NCBI GenBank assembly: GCA_031277235.1 | Contig: JAITMT010000436.1 | Location: 1-23,315 of the forward strand | Length of the DNA stretch: 23,315 nucleotides | Direction of reading: 5' to 3' | From: Tannerella sp. | GTDB taxonomy: Bacteria; Bacteroidota; Bacteroidia; Bacteroidales; Tannerellaceae | In this document: positions 1-7,187 of the stretch, piece by piece | Position numbering within the stretch: position 1 is the stretch's first letter | Layout: each line of letters begins with the position of its first letter | Notes under the pieces: model-generated | Told to the model about the DNA's origin: nothing | The model's database searches: none | What the model saw: the letters and a program-made list of their open reading frames with translations, nothing else | Translations under genes and position numbers: made by a program

Positions 1-450
1 GAGCAGCCAGCCGCCGCTGATACCGCTGTCGAGCGTCGGTTTGTTTTCCTTGACCGTCAATACGGTGAAAATCGTGTAGGTAAGCAAGACCCAGCCAATC
101 AGACCAAAACAGCCTATAACGATTGCCAGGTTCAGGTTATTGCCGACGGTCAGCGTCTGGACGCCGAGAACGCCGCACGCCGCTACGAAAGTGAAGAACC
201 CCGGCGCACGCAAATGATCGAACAAGTCCTCGATGACGCTCCGCGAATGCCAACACAAACGCACGACAGTGAGTAATAGGATGATTGAGAACAATATCCA
301 GTTCAAAATAAACAATACCTTCGGCAATACCGGCACTGATAGCAGATACGCCGCCTGACCCAAAATGCCTGTAGCCATCACCATGCCGAAGTAAGTCGGC
401 GACATGGGCTTGACCGCTGTACGTAAACGTTCGAGAATATTCTTTTTCAT
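1..450 (-). CDS. TDT-family transporter (tellurite resistance / C4-dicarboxylate type), N-terminal part
   Basis: The frame reads from an ATG at 450 down to base 1 without a stop, so 150 codons are seen and the C-terminus lies outside the window. The protein starts MKKNILERLRTAVKPMSP, then YFGMVMATGILGQAAYLL, a second hydrophobic stretch (KVLFILNWILFSIILLL), a third (FFTFVAACGVLGVQTL), a fourth (LNLAIVIGCFGLIGWVLL) and ends near SGISGGWLL. Alternating membrane segments, the early FGMVMATG motif and the ENKP...GISGGWLL segment resemble the voltage-dependent anion channel / TDT family (TehA, Mae1, SLAC1). Members move small organic or inorganic anions across the inner membrane; the 'tellurite resistance' name is historical and the substrate here is unknown. 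A TATCTTTG box lies just upstream on the minus strand. Family recognition is by eye. Confidence 0.77.
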   Translation of the reverse strand, partial: MKKNILERLRTAVKPMSPTYFGMVMATGILGQAAYLLSVPVLPKVLFILNWILFSIILLLTVVRLCWHSRSVIEDLFDHLRAPGFFTFVAACGVLGVQTLTVGNNLNLAIVIGCFGLIGWVLLTYTIFTVLTVKENKPTLDSGISGGWLL

Positions 451-470
451 GGTTATAACAAAATACGCGG

Positions 471-498
471 CAAAGATATAAAAAATTTATAAAAACAA
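471..498 (-). promoter_or_regulatory. Promoter for the TDT transporter gene
   Basis: Read on the minus strand, 478-471 is TATCTTTG, a full match to the Bacteroidota -7 box TAnnTTTG, about 20 nt before the start codon at 450. A TTG lies at 498-496, but its 17-nt spacing is shorter than usual, so the -33 assignment is weak. Confidence 0.5.
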
Positions 499-790
499 AG
501 CCTTTTTTACAAATTATTTATTAAAAAAGAAAAAAAACTTTCAATTCGTTGTAAAACAACAAATTTCTTCAACTTGTATTTTGTTTAAGAAAATAGTCTC
601 AATTCCTGTTTTTCCGGGAAATATTTAGAGAGAGAAAAAATTTATATTGCTGATATTAAAAGGATTGAAAATGGCAAAAATGGGAAATCAACCTTACTTT
701 CCTGTACTTTTTCATCCATAAAGCGGGGAAAAAATTGCGCGTAAAAGCCGCCGTTTGGCGAGTCGAAAAACGCTGTTTTGTCGCTCCCGC
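499..790. other. AT-rich intergenic spacer between divergent genes
   Basis: This stretch separates the divergent TDT and GT5 genes. It has homopolymeric A and T runs, a small TTGT-AAA-ACAA palindrome near 549-559, and no reading frame with coding character on either strand. I see no RNA gene in it. Confidence 0.5.
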
Positions 791-821
791 TTGGAAAAAT
801 CAATTATTTCCTGTATCTTTG
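791..821 (+). promoter_or_regulatory. Promoter for the GT5 / DUF4270 operon
   Basis: TTG at 791-793 and TATCTTTG at 814-821, separated by 20 nt, match the Bacteroidota sigma-70 promoter (-33 TTG, -7 TAnnTTTG). The expected start of transcription is around 828, leaving a leader of about 15 nt before the ATG at 844. Confidence 0.75.
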
Positions 822-843
822 TGCCGATTTTTAAACAAAAAGA

Positions 844-1662
844 ATGGTTGCTAAGAAGATTTTATTCATTACACAGGAAATGATTCCCTATTTACCCGAT
901 ACCGAAGTCGCGAAAATAAGCCGCAATTTACCGCAGGGCATACAGGAAAGAGGACGGGAAATTAGGACTTTTCTTCCGAGATACGGACACATTAACGAAC
1001 GGAGAAATCAACTGCACGAAGTGATACGTCTTTCGGGGATGAATTTGATAATTAATGATTCCGACCACCCGCTGATTATCAAGGTCGCATCCATACAGTC
1101 GGCGCGCATGCAGATTTATTTTATTGATAATGAGGATTTCTTTCATCGAAAAAATATCGTGGACGACGAAGACGGCAATGAATTTGAAGACAATGATGAA
1201 CGGTCAATTTTCTACGTCCGCGGCGTGTTTGAAACGGTGAAAAAACTGCGCTGGATACCCGATGTGGTGCATTGCCACGGGTGGCTGTCGGCGCTGGCGC
1301 CCATTTACCTGAAGCGGTTTTATTCGGACGAGCCTTGCTATGCCAAAACAAAGGTCGTCTATTCCATCTATGACGACGGTTTCAAAAATCCGCTGAACAG
1401 GCATCTCGTGGACAAGATGAAAATGGATTCCATCAATGACCGCGATTTGAAAATAATCAAGGAATCTACCGATTATGCGGCACTTACCAGTCTTGCCGTT
1501 CAATTTTCCGACGGAGTCATACAGGGTAGCCCCCATATCAATGAGAAAGTTACCGAATTTATTGAAACGTCGGGCAAACCTTTCCTGCCCTATCAGCCGG
1601 AGGAAACTTATCTGGACGCTTACAATGATTTTTACGACTTGATTCTTAAACCCAAAAAATAG
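844..1662 (+). CDS. Glycogen/starch synthase-like protein, single GT5 N-terminal domain
   Basis: A 272-residue protein resembling only the first half of glycogen synthase (GlgA, family GT5). Recognisable parts are the first strand KKILFITQEMIPYLPD, the LPRYGHINER segment (GlgA: LPrYg) and VVHCHGWLSALAPIYLK (GlgA: HahDWqtaLvP.yl) near residues 142-158. GlgA is normally about 480 residues with a second Rossmann domain; that half is absent. The N-terminal KxGGL nucleotide-sugar motif is also not present: the equivalent place reads LPDTEVAKISRNLP. Short proteins of this kind are, from memory, common in Bacteroidota beside DUF4270 genes, so this is probably a family form rather than a fresh truncation. 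Glycogen synthase activity is doubtful. The DUF4270 gene follows after 16 nt, implying one transcript. The ATG lies about 22 nt after the -7 box, with an A-rich leader and no Shine-Dalgarno. Confidence 0.85.
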   Translation: MVAKKILFITQEMIPYLPDTEVAKISRNLPQGIQERGREIRTFLPRYGHINERRNQLHEVIRLSGMNLIINDSDHPLIIKVASIQSARMQIYFIDNEDFFHRKNIVDDEDGNEFEDNDERSIFYVRGVFETVKKLRWIPDVVHCHGWLSALAPIYLKRFYSDEPCYAKTKVVYSIYDDGFKNPLNRHLVDKMKMDSINDRDLKIIKESTDYAALTSLAVQFSDGVIQGSPHINEKVTEFIETSGKPFLPYQPEETYLDAYNDFYDLILKPKK

Positions 1663-1678
1663 AAAATAAAAAACAACA

Positions 1679-3088
1679 ATGAAAACAATTTTTAAATTGA
1701 TGGCTTTATGCTGCCTGTCGGCAGTTTTATTGCTCTCTTCCTGCAACGATACGCTGTCGGAAGTGGGAACAAGCATTTTACCGCCTGAAGATGTAATTAC
1801 CGTTCAAACAGATACTTTCACGTTGACGGCGCAAACGATACAGTTGGATTCCGTGTACGCGAAAACGACGCAATGCCTGCTCGGACAAATGTATGACCCG
1901 CTCTACGGCAGTATCAAGGCGGATTTTCTGTGCCAGTTTTACTGCGAAGAAAATTTCCGGTTCGCCAATACTCCCTATCAAGACAAGATTGATTCCATGG
2001 AATTGGTCGTCATGTATTTCAATTCGTCCTGGTACGGCGACACGCTCGCTCCCATGCAAGCGTCTGTATATGAAATCAATAAGCCGCTGAAAAGAAATTT
2101 CTACACCAACGACAATCCCGAAAATTACAGCAACATGTCGCAGCCGTTGGGCAGGCAAACCTATACCGCCTACGATTTAAGTCTGTATGACTCGGTGGCG
2201 GCTGTGGCGGGCAATCTGCATTATATTACCGTGAAATTGCCAACGGAACTCGGGCAGAAATTTTATGACGAAACGGTGAACAATCCTTCGACGTTCGCAT
2301 CGCAGGAGGCTTTCAATCAGTTCTTTCCGGGCGTTTATGTTACAACGACTTTCGGAAGCGGCAGCCTGATACGGACGGAAGGCGAAAACATTTTCCTCCG
2401 GATTTACTATAATTACCTGACGCAGGATACGCTGGGACAGGACACGCTGATTCGTGCGGCGGCAATTTTCACCAACTCCAAGGAAGTGATTCAGATTTCC
2501 CGTTTTGAAAATCAAAATACGGATAATCTGTTTGTTCCGAATAACACGCATACTTTCGTGAAATCGCCGGCGGGCGTTTGCACCCGATTGACTATTCCAA
2601 CCTCTCAAATCGCTCAAAAAATAGATGTTAAAAACCGGTATATCAACGATTTTACGCTGAATTTGCATTATCTTCCGACCGAAGAATGGAATTTTGCGCT
2701 TGCGCCGCCCGAACATCTGTTGCTGATTCCCGAAGATTCGGTGAAAACATTTTTTGAGGAGGAAAGGGTCGAAAACAATCAATCCATTTACGTATCTTAC
2801 GGCAGCGGCATAGGCAGCTATGTGACCCCTGTCGGCGTTAATTCGGCAACTCGCACTTATAATTTTGGGAATATCAGCGCTTTAATAAAGAGTTATATCG
2901 AACAGGCTCCCGAAAAAGATTTGAATGTACTGATCATTCCGGTTACGCGCACCTCCACGCTCGTACAACAAAGTGTGTACGCGACAACAGGCATGACAAA
3001 CAGTCTCGTCCCGTCCGGCATCAAAATCCGGATTGACGAAGATTACATGAAAGTCGTCGCGGTTTCGAGCGAGTATGAGAATCGGTAA
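1679..3088 (+). CDS. DUF4270 family lipoprotein
   Basis: A 469-residue exported protein. The N-terminus has charged, hydrophobic and lipobox parts (MKTIFKLMALCCLSAVLLLSSC), with Cys22 as the likely lipidated residue. The mature start CNDTLSEVGTSILPPED followed by QTDTFTLTAQTIQLDSV and the LLGQMYDPLYGSIKADFLCQ segment is typical of DUF4270, a family I know mainly from Bacteroidota. The rest looks beta-rich, with no recognised catalytic motif. Function is unknown; a surface or periplasmic lipoprotein is the safe statement. It lies 16 nt after the GT5 gene and probably shares its promoter. The repeat-filled 775-bp gap follows. Confidence 0.88.
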   Translation: MKTIFKLMALCCLSAVLLLSSCNDTLSEVGTSILPPEDVITVQTDTFTLTAQTIQLDSVYAKTTQCLLGQMYDPLYGSIKADFLCQFYCEENFRFANTPYQDKIDSMELVVMYFNSSWYGDTLAPMQASVYEINKPLKRNFYTNDNPENYSNMSQPLGRQTYTAYDLSLYDSVAAVAGNLHYITVKLPTELGQKFYDETVNNPSTFASQEAFNQFFPGVYVTTTFGSGSLIRTEGENIFLRIYYNYLTQDTLGQDTLIRAAAIFTNSKEVIQISRFENQNTDNLFVPNNTHTFVKSPAGVCTRLTIPTSQIAQKIDVKNRYINDFTLNLHYLPTEEWNFALAPPEHLLLIPEDSVKTFFEEERVENNQSIYVSYGSGIGSYVTPVGVNSATRTYNFGNISALIKSYIEQAPEKDLNVLIIPVTRTSTLVQQSVYATTGMTNSLVPSGIKIRIDEDYMKVVAVSSEYENR

Positions 3089-3211
3089 ATCATTGCCGTC
3101 ATTCTTCCACGCTTGACGCGGCTCCCCTCTTGTCGTACCAATGATGAAATAGTGCGAAATGATTCCTTTCCTGCGGAGCAGGGTTGTTATGTTTCGTATT
3201 CTCTTTGAATT

Positions 3212-3401
3212 CACCCCCAATCGCTACGCTTCATTGGGGGTTATTCGTATTGAATCTTGCGGATTCCGTGCAATCCGAATGGATTGAATGTGTTGTAACC
3301 CCCAATGAAGCGTAGCGATTGGGGGTGAAAACGGGCGTAGGGGTACACCTGCGTGTGCGCCTCGTTTTGCAGGGGCAGACACGCAGGTCTGCCCCTACGG
3401 T
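3212..3401. repeat. Nested palindromic repeat, copy 1
   Basis: Two 31-bp arms at 3212-3242 and 3297-3327 are exact reverse complements. Each arm is itself an imperfect palindrome opening with CCCCCAAT and closing with ATTGGGGG. The 54-bp middle has an AATCCGAATGGATT-like inner palindrome. A tail at about 3334-3400 makes a second imperfect hairpin, with GTAGGGGTACACCTGCGTGT on one side and the complement of its variant GTAGGGGCAGACCTGCGTGT on the other. Confidence 0.85.
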
Positions 3402-3450
3402 GATGCGTAATCCACTATTTCCCCGTTTTCCGATCCCCCCTTCATCCACG

Positions 3451-3625
3451 TCGGCGGAATCCCGTGAGGGATTTAAGCCCGGTAGAAAAAGAAACGCCGC
3501 CATCTCCAGCATGCCGTCAGGTATGCAACCTCCAACATATTAAGGTCGCATACCTGACGGCATGCTGTTTTACGGGAAAGGCATTTGTTTCTACCAAGCT
3601 TTCTTCCCTACGGGAAGCATCCCGA
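3451..3625. repeat. Large imperfect palindrome between the two repeat copies
   Basis: The core is a perfect 20-bp inverted repeat, CAGCATGCCGTCAGGTATGC at 3507-3526 and its complement at 3548-3567, with a 21-nt loop. Outside it, imperfect arms continue: the left arm has TCCCGTGAGGGATTTAAG and GGTAGAAAAAGAAACG, the right arm has TTTGTTTCTACC and TTCCCTACGGGAAG. The whole could fold into one long hairpin. No coding content is supported. Confidence 0.75.
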
Positions 3626-3670
3626 AAGGACAAATTTAGCCGCTCGCACGGATTTGAAGATTCGATGTTT

Positions 3671-3854
3671 ACCCCCAATCGCTACGCTTCATTGGGGGTT
3701 ATTCGTATTGAATCCTGCGGATTCCGTGTAATCCGAACGGATTGAATGTGTTGTAACTCCCAATGAAGTGAAACGATTGGGGGTGAAAACGGGAGAACGG
3801 GCGTAGGGGTGTACCTGCGTGTGCGCCCTGTTTTGCAGGGACAGACACGCAGGA
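3671..3854. repeat. Nested palindromic repeat, copy 2
   Basis: Same element and orientation as the copy starting at 3212. The left arm (3671-3700) is identical over 30 bp; the right arm (3755-3785) has diverged at several positions (CTCCCAATGAAGTGAAACG in place of CCCCCAATGAAGCGTAGCG). The middle differs at only a few bases. The trailing hairpin loses its far arm near 3854, close to the 3' end of dapA. Confidence 0.85.
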
Positions 3855-3863
3855 CAACCTTTC

Positions 3864-4760
3864 TCACTGCACCTTAATATTCAATTTGTTAAGAACGTTC
3901 CGAATCTTTTCAAAAGTCGTAATTCGCGTCGGGACGAGCGGCAAACGCAATTTATTTTCGATAAAGCCCATCATGTTGAGCATGCTTTTCACACCTGCAG
4001 GATTGCCGTCAACAAACAGCAGTTCAAACAGTTCCACAAACCGCGAATGTAACATGCGCGCACTCGCATAATCGCCTTCGAGCGCCAGCCTCACCATGCG
4101 GCTAAATTCCTTCGGAAAAGCATTGCCAATCACCGAAATAACGCCTACGGCGCCCAGCGCAATCAACGGAAACGTGATTCCGTCGTCTCCGGAAATAACC
4201 TGAAAATCAGCCGGTTTATGCTTGATTATATCATCCATCTGCGAAAAATTCCCGGAAGCCTCCTTGATGGCGATAATGTTCTCAAAATCATTGGCAAGCC
4301 GGAGCGTCGTTTCGCAAGTCATATTCGTAACCGTGCGCCCGGGTACATTATATAAAACAATGGGCTTGGGCGACGCCTTGGAAATCGCTCTATAATGCTG
4401 ATAGATACCCTCTTGCGACGGTTTATTATAATAGGGAACGACCGACAGGACGGCGTCAATTCCGCGGAACTCGGTCTGTTCAATTTCGGTAACCACTTTT
4501 TTCGTGCAATTTCCGCTGATACCCAGCACAATAGGTATTCTGCGGTTCACCCGTTCCACGATCACGCTCGTGATTTCCTTTTTTTCTTCGTCCGAAAGCG
4601 CAACCGTTTCGGCAGTCGTTCCGAGCGCCACAATATAATCCGTTCCATTGTCAATAAGGTAATCAACCATACGGTTTAATGCCTCATAATCAACGTTTTC
4701 ATCTGCTTGAAAAGGTGTTATCAGGGCAACACCCATGCCGTGTAAATCTATGCCATCCAT
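3864..4760 (-). CDS. dapA: 4-hydroxy-tetrahydrodipicolinate synthase
   Basis: A 298-residue TIM-barrel aldolase of the DHDPS family, which condenses pyruvate with aspartate semialdehyde in lysine and diaminopimelate synthesis in the cytoplasm. Visible motifs are GTTAET at 47-52, PYYNKP around Tyr111, YNVPGRT with Tyr137 and Arg142 (equivalents of the catalytic Tyr133 and Arg138 of E. coli), and the Schiff-base lysine in IAIKEASGN (Lys166). Length is normal for the family (about 290-300). The ATG at 4760 lies about 26 nt after a TACCTTTG box, which supports this start. It is a single gene, divergent from the antiporter gene, and its 3' end abuts a palindromic repeat that might end transcription. 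Confidence 0.96.
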   Translation of the reverse strand: MDGIDLHGMGVALITPFQADENVDYEALNRMVDYLIDNGTDYIVALGTTAETVALSDEEKKEITSVIVERVNRRIPIVLGISGNCTKKVVTEIEQTEFRGIDAVLSVVPYYNKPSQEGIYQHYRAISKASPKPIVLYNVPGRTVTNMTCETTLRLANDFENIIAIKEASGNFSQMDDIIKHKPADFQVISGDDGITFPLIALGAVGVISVIGNAFPKEFSRMVRLALEGDYASARMLHSRFVELFELLFVDGNPAGVKSMLNMMGFIENKLRLPLVPTRITTFEKIRNVLNKLNIKVQ

Positions 4761-4785
4761 CGTTAATTGTTCTTTTTACAGCGCG

Positions 4786-4816
4786 CAAAGGTAATCATTA
4801 TCCGAAAAAAATGCAA
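4786..4816 (-). promoter_or_regulatory. dapA promoter
   Basis: On the minus strand, TACCTTTG at 4793-4786 and TTG at 4816-4814 are 20 nt apart and match the Bacteroidota consensus. Confidence 0.72.
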
Positions 4817-4882
4817 AACAATTTTAGTGTGTCGTAAATTCTGCCTGTTCAAGTTGAAATTGAAACTTTTTTTCAACATAAG

Positions 4883-4913
4883 TTGGCAAATGTAAAGAAA
4901 AGTTGTACTTTTG
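4883..4913 (+). promoter_or_regulatory. Promoter for the antiporter and miaB
   Basis: TTG at 4883-4885 and TACTTTTG at 4906-4913, 20 nt apart, match the Bacteroidota promoter. This decides the start of the downstream gene: the TTG at 4883 could be taken as a start codon but is better read as the -33 box. Confidence 0.72.
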
Positions 4914-4936
4914 ATTCTCAAAACTTAAAAATTGAC

Positions 4937-7183
4937 ATGTCCGAAGTACCTTTGCTCGTAACAGATTTGGCGTTGATACTGGTTGTTGCCTCTTTTTTCT
5001 CGCTGTTGTTCAAGTGGCTCAAACAACCCGTGGCGCTGGGCTATATCATTGCCGGCATTGTGATTTCGTTTTTCATCACCAAAGACAATCCCGAATACAA
5101 AAATATCGAAATCTGGTCGCAGATAGGGATTATTTTCCTGCTGTTCGGACTGGGTTTAGAGTTCAGTTTCAGGAAGTTAATGAAGGTCGGATCGACGGCT
5201 ATCGTTGCCGCGCTGTTTCTCGTCATTTGCATGATTGGTCTGGGGTTTCTGACGGGCAGTTTTCTCGGCTGGTTGCCGATGCGCAGTTTGTTTCTCGGAG
5301 CGATGATCAGCATGTCGTCCACCATGATTGTTGTGAAGGTGTATGACGATTTGAAACTGACCAACAAAAGTTTTGCGGGCATTGTGCTGGGGATTCTGAT
5401 ACTGGAGGACTTAGTCGCGGTTTTGTTGATGGTTTTGCTCTCGACGGTCGCTGTCAGCAAGAAGTTTGAGGGGACGGATATGCTGATCAGTCTGATGAAA
5501 TTGGTGATGTTTCTGCTGTTTTGGATCATACTCGGTACCTATCTGATTCCCACATTCTTGCGCAAAATGAAATCATTCCTGAACGACGAAATCCTGCTGA
5601 TTTTTTCGCTGACGCTCTGTCTCGGAATGGTAATTCTGGCAACGCAAGCCGGTTTTTCGGCGGCTCTCGGCGCTTTCATTATGGGTTCCATTTTGTCCGA
5701 AACAATTGATTCCGAGCGGATTGAACAATTGACGCTTCCCATCAAAAATTTCTTCGGAGCCATCTTTTTTGTTTCCGTCGGGATGATGGTGCAGATTACG
5801 ACTTTGAGCGAACACATCGTTCCCATCCTGATAATCAGCACTGTAGTGATAGTTGGACAAATGACGTTTGCGACCGGCGGCGTGCTTCTTGCCGGTCAAA
5901 ACTTGAAAACGGCAATTTCCGCCGGTTTTTCGCTGTCCCAAATCGGCGAATTTTCCTACATTATCGGCGCGTTGGGCATGAGTTTGAAAGTCATCCCCGA
6001 ATCTCTCTATCAAATCATTGTTTCTTCCTCGTTAATCACCATATTTACAACGCCTTACATTATAAAACTTGCCAATCCGGTAAACAGTTTTCTGGAGCGG
6101 AAACTGCCTGCCAAATGGCAATATCTGCTGAATAAAACCACTTCGGGGGCGCATCCCGTCAATCAGGACAGCCTCTGGAAAAAACTCCTCTCGGAAATGA
6201 CCTCCATCGTGCTCATCTATTTTACGATTTGCATTGTCATCGTGCATTTTGCATTGATTTATGCCAACCCGCTGATCCAGGATATTTTACCCGGAATAAA
6301 GGGAAATCTCGTTACGGCAGTCATAACTACCCTGATTATTTCGCCTTTCATGCGCGCCATTATCATCAAAAAAATGCGTTCCGATGAATTTGTAACGCTT
6401 TGGCAGCAAAATAAAAGTTATCGGGCGCCGCTTGTTGCTACCGTTATTATCAGGATTTTAATGTGTGTCGGATTGATTATGTATCTGCTTTTCAATCTGT
6501 TTCATACAAATTTGGTTATCGGCGGTGTGATTGCCGTCATTGCCATTATTTTGATGACTTTGTCTAAAAACCTGAAAATCACTTCGATAGCCATTGAAAA
6601 CCGTTTCAGGGAAAATCTCAATGAAAAGGAAAAATACAGGGAATCTAAGGCGTTGATTTCCAAAGGTTTCGTTGACCACGCCATGGAACGCGACCTGCAC
6701 CTGTCCGAATTTACGATCGAACCGCATTTTTCGAGTATCGGAAAAACGCTTAGAGAGTTTAATTTCAGACAGATATATGGCATTAATATTGTGCGGATCG
6801 TGCGCGGCGAACGGAAAATCAACATTCCCAACGGAAACGAATATCTTTATCCCTACGACCGGATTGTGGTGCTGGGAACGGACAAACAAATGGAGAAATT
6901 TCAGCGGCGACTGGACGCCAACAAAAAGAAGTATAAGGCTGAGAAACAGGCGCAAGCGCCGCTGGTGAAAATCGGTCAGATTCAAATCGGCGAAGGTTCT
7001 TCCCTGATAGGCAGAACAATACGAAATTCCGGCATACAAACCCAGTATAACTGCTTAGTCGTTGGTATTGAGCGCGGCGAGTATTCGTTGCAAGACCCCA
7101 CGCTCGATTTTGAATTTATGGGCAACGACGTTGTATGGCTGGTTGGAGAATACGATAACATATTGAAATTAAGTGAAATATAA
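4937..7183 (+). CDS. CPA2-family monovalent cation/proton antiporter with two RCK-C domains
   Basis: From the ATG at 4937 this is a 748-residue inner-membrane protein. Residues about 8-400 form a Na+/H+ exchanger domain of CPA2 (KefB-like) type: QPVALGYIIAG, GIIFLLFGLGLEFSFRKL, LGILILEDLVAVLL with Asp158 in the conserved acidic motif, LGAFIMGSILSE, FFVSVGM and SQIGEFSYIIG. Further membrane segments follow at about 440-560. The C-terminus has two successive TrkA-C (RCK-C) domains, roughly 588-658 and 675-748, but I see no Rossmann TrkA-N domain. It likely exchanges K+ or Na+ for protons under ligand control through the RCK-C domains. A longer form starting at TTG 4883 is rejected because that codon is the -33 box. 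The miaB ATG follows the stop by 4 nt. Confidence 0.9.
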   Translation: MSEVPLLVTDLALILVVASFFSLLFKWLKQPVALGYIIAGIVISFFITKDNPEYKNIEIWSQIGIIFLLFGLGLEFSFRKLMKVGSTAIVAALFLVICMIGLGFLTGSFLGWLPMRSLFLGAMISMSSTMIVVKVYDDLKLTNKSFAGIVLGILILEDLVAVLLMVLLSTVAVSKKFEGTDMLISLMKLVMFLLFWIILGTYLIPTFLRKMKSFLNDEILLIFSLTLCLGMVILATQAGFSAALGAFIMGSILSETIDSERIEQLTLPIKNFFGAIFFVSVGMMVQITTLSEHIVPILIISTVVIVGQMTFATGGVLLAGQNLKTAISAGFSLSQIGEFSYIIGALGMSLKVIPESLYQIIVSSSLITIFTTPYIIKLANPVNSFLERKLPAKWQYLLNKTTSGAHPVNQDSLWKKLLSEMTSIVLIYFTICIVIVHFALIYANPLIQDILPGIKGNLVTAVITTLIISPFMRAIIIKKMRSDEFVTLWQQNKSYRAPLVATVIIRILMCVGLIMYLLFNLFHTNLVIGGVIAVIAIILMTLSKNLKITSIAIENRFRENLNEKEKYRESKALISKGFVDHAMERDLHLSEFTIEPHFSSIGKTLREFNFRQIYGINIVRIVRGERKINIPNGNEYLYPYDRIVVLGTDKQMEKFQRRLDANKKKYKAEKQAQAPLVKIGQIQIGEGSSLIGRTIRNSGIQTQYNCLVVGIERGEYSLQDPTLDFEFMGNDVVWLVGEYDNILKLSEI

Positions 7184-7187
7184 AAAA

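Larger units (their letters stand above)
3089..3863. other. Gene-free region filled with nested palindromic repeats
   Basis: Several short open frames exist on both strands but run through inverted repeats and look non-coding. The region holds two copies of one palindromic element (3212-3401 and 3671-3854) and a different large imperfect palindrome between them (about 3451-3625). The first 120 bases after the DUF4270 stop show no clear structure beyond a small CCTGCGGAGCAGG hairpin near 3171-3183. Confidence 0.7.

Noticed and set aside
451..843. tRNA or other structured RNA in the long divergent spacer
   Set aside because: No cloverleaf or conserved RNA motif could be recognised; the sequence is AT-rich with only short stems.
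1204..2782. Long minus-strand frames opposite the GT5 and DUF4270 genes (up to 201 codons)
   Set aside because: Antisense shadows of well-supported genes with no family resemblance of their own.
3231..3867. Several open frames of 60-93 codons on both strands in the gap before dapA
   Set aside because: They run through inverted repeats, so both strands stay open by symmetry. No family resemblance, promoter or start context supports them.
4883..4936. TTG start giving an 18-residue longer antiporter
   Set aside because: This TTG is the -33 element of a promoter whose -7 box lies at 4906-4913, so transcription starts after it. The ATG at 4937 fits the membrane segment start.
7173..7187. GTG start for miaB
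   Set aside because: The ATG at 7188 gives the family's usual N-terminus and does not overlap the upstream stop.
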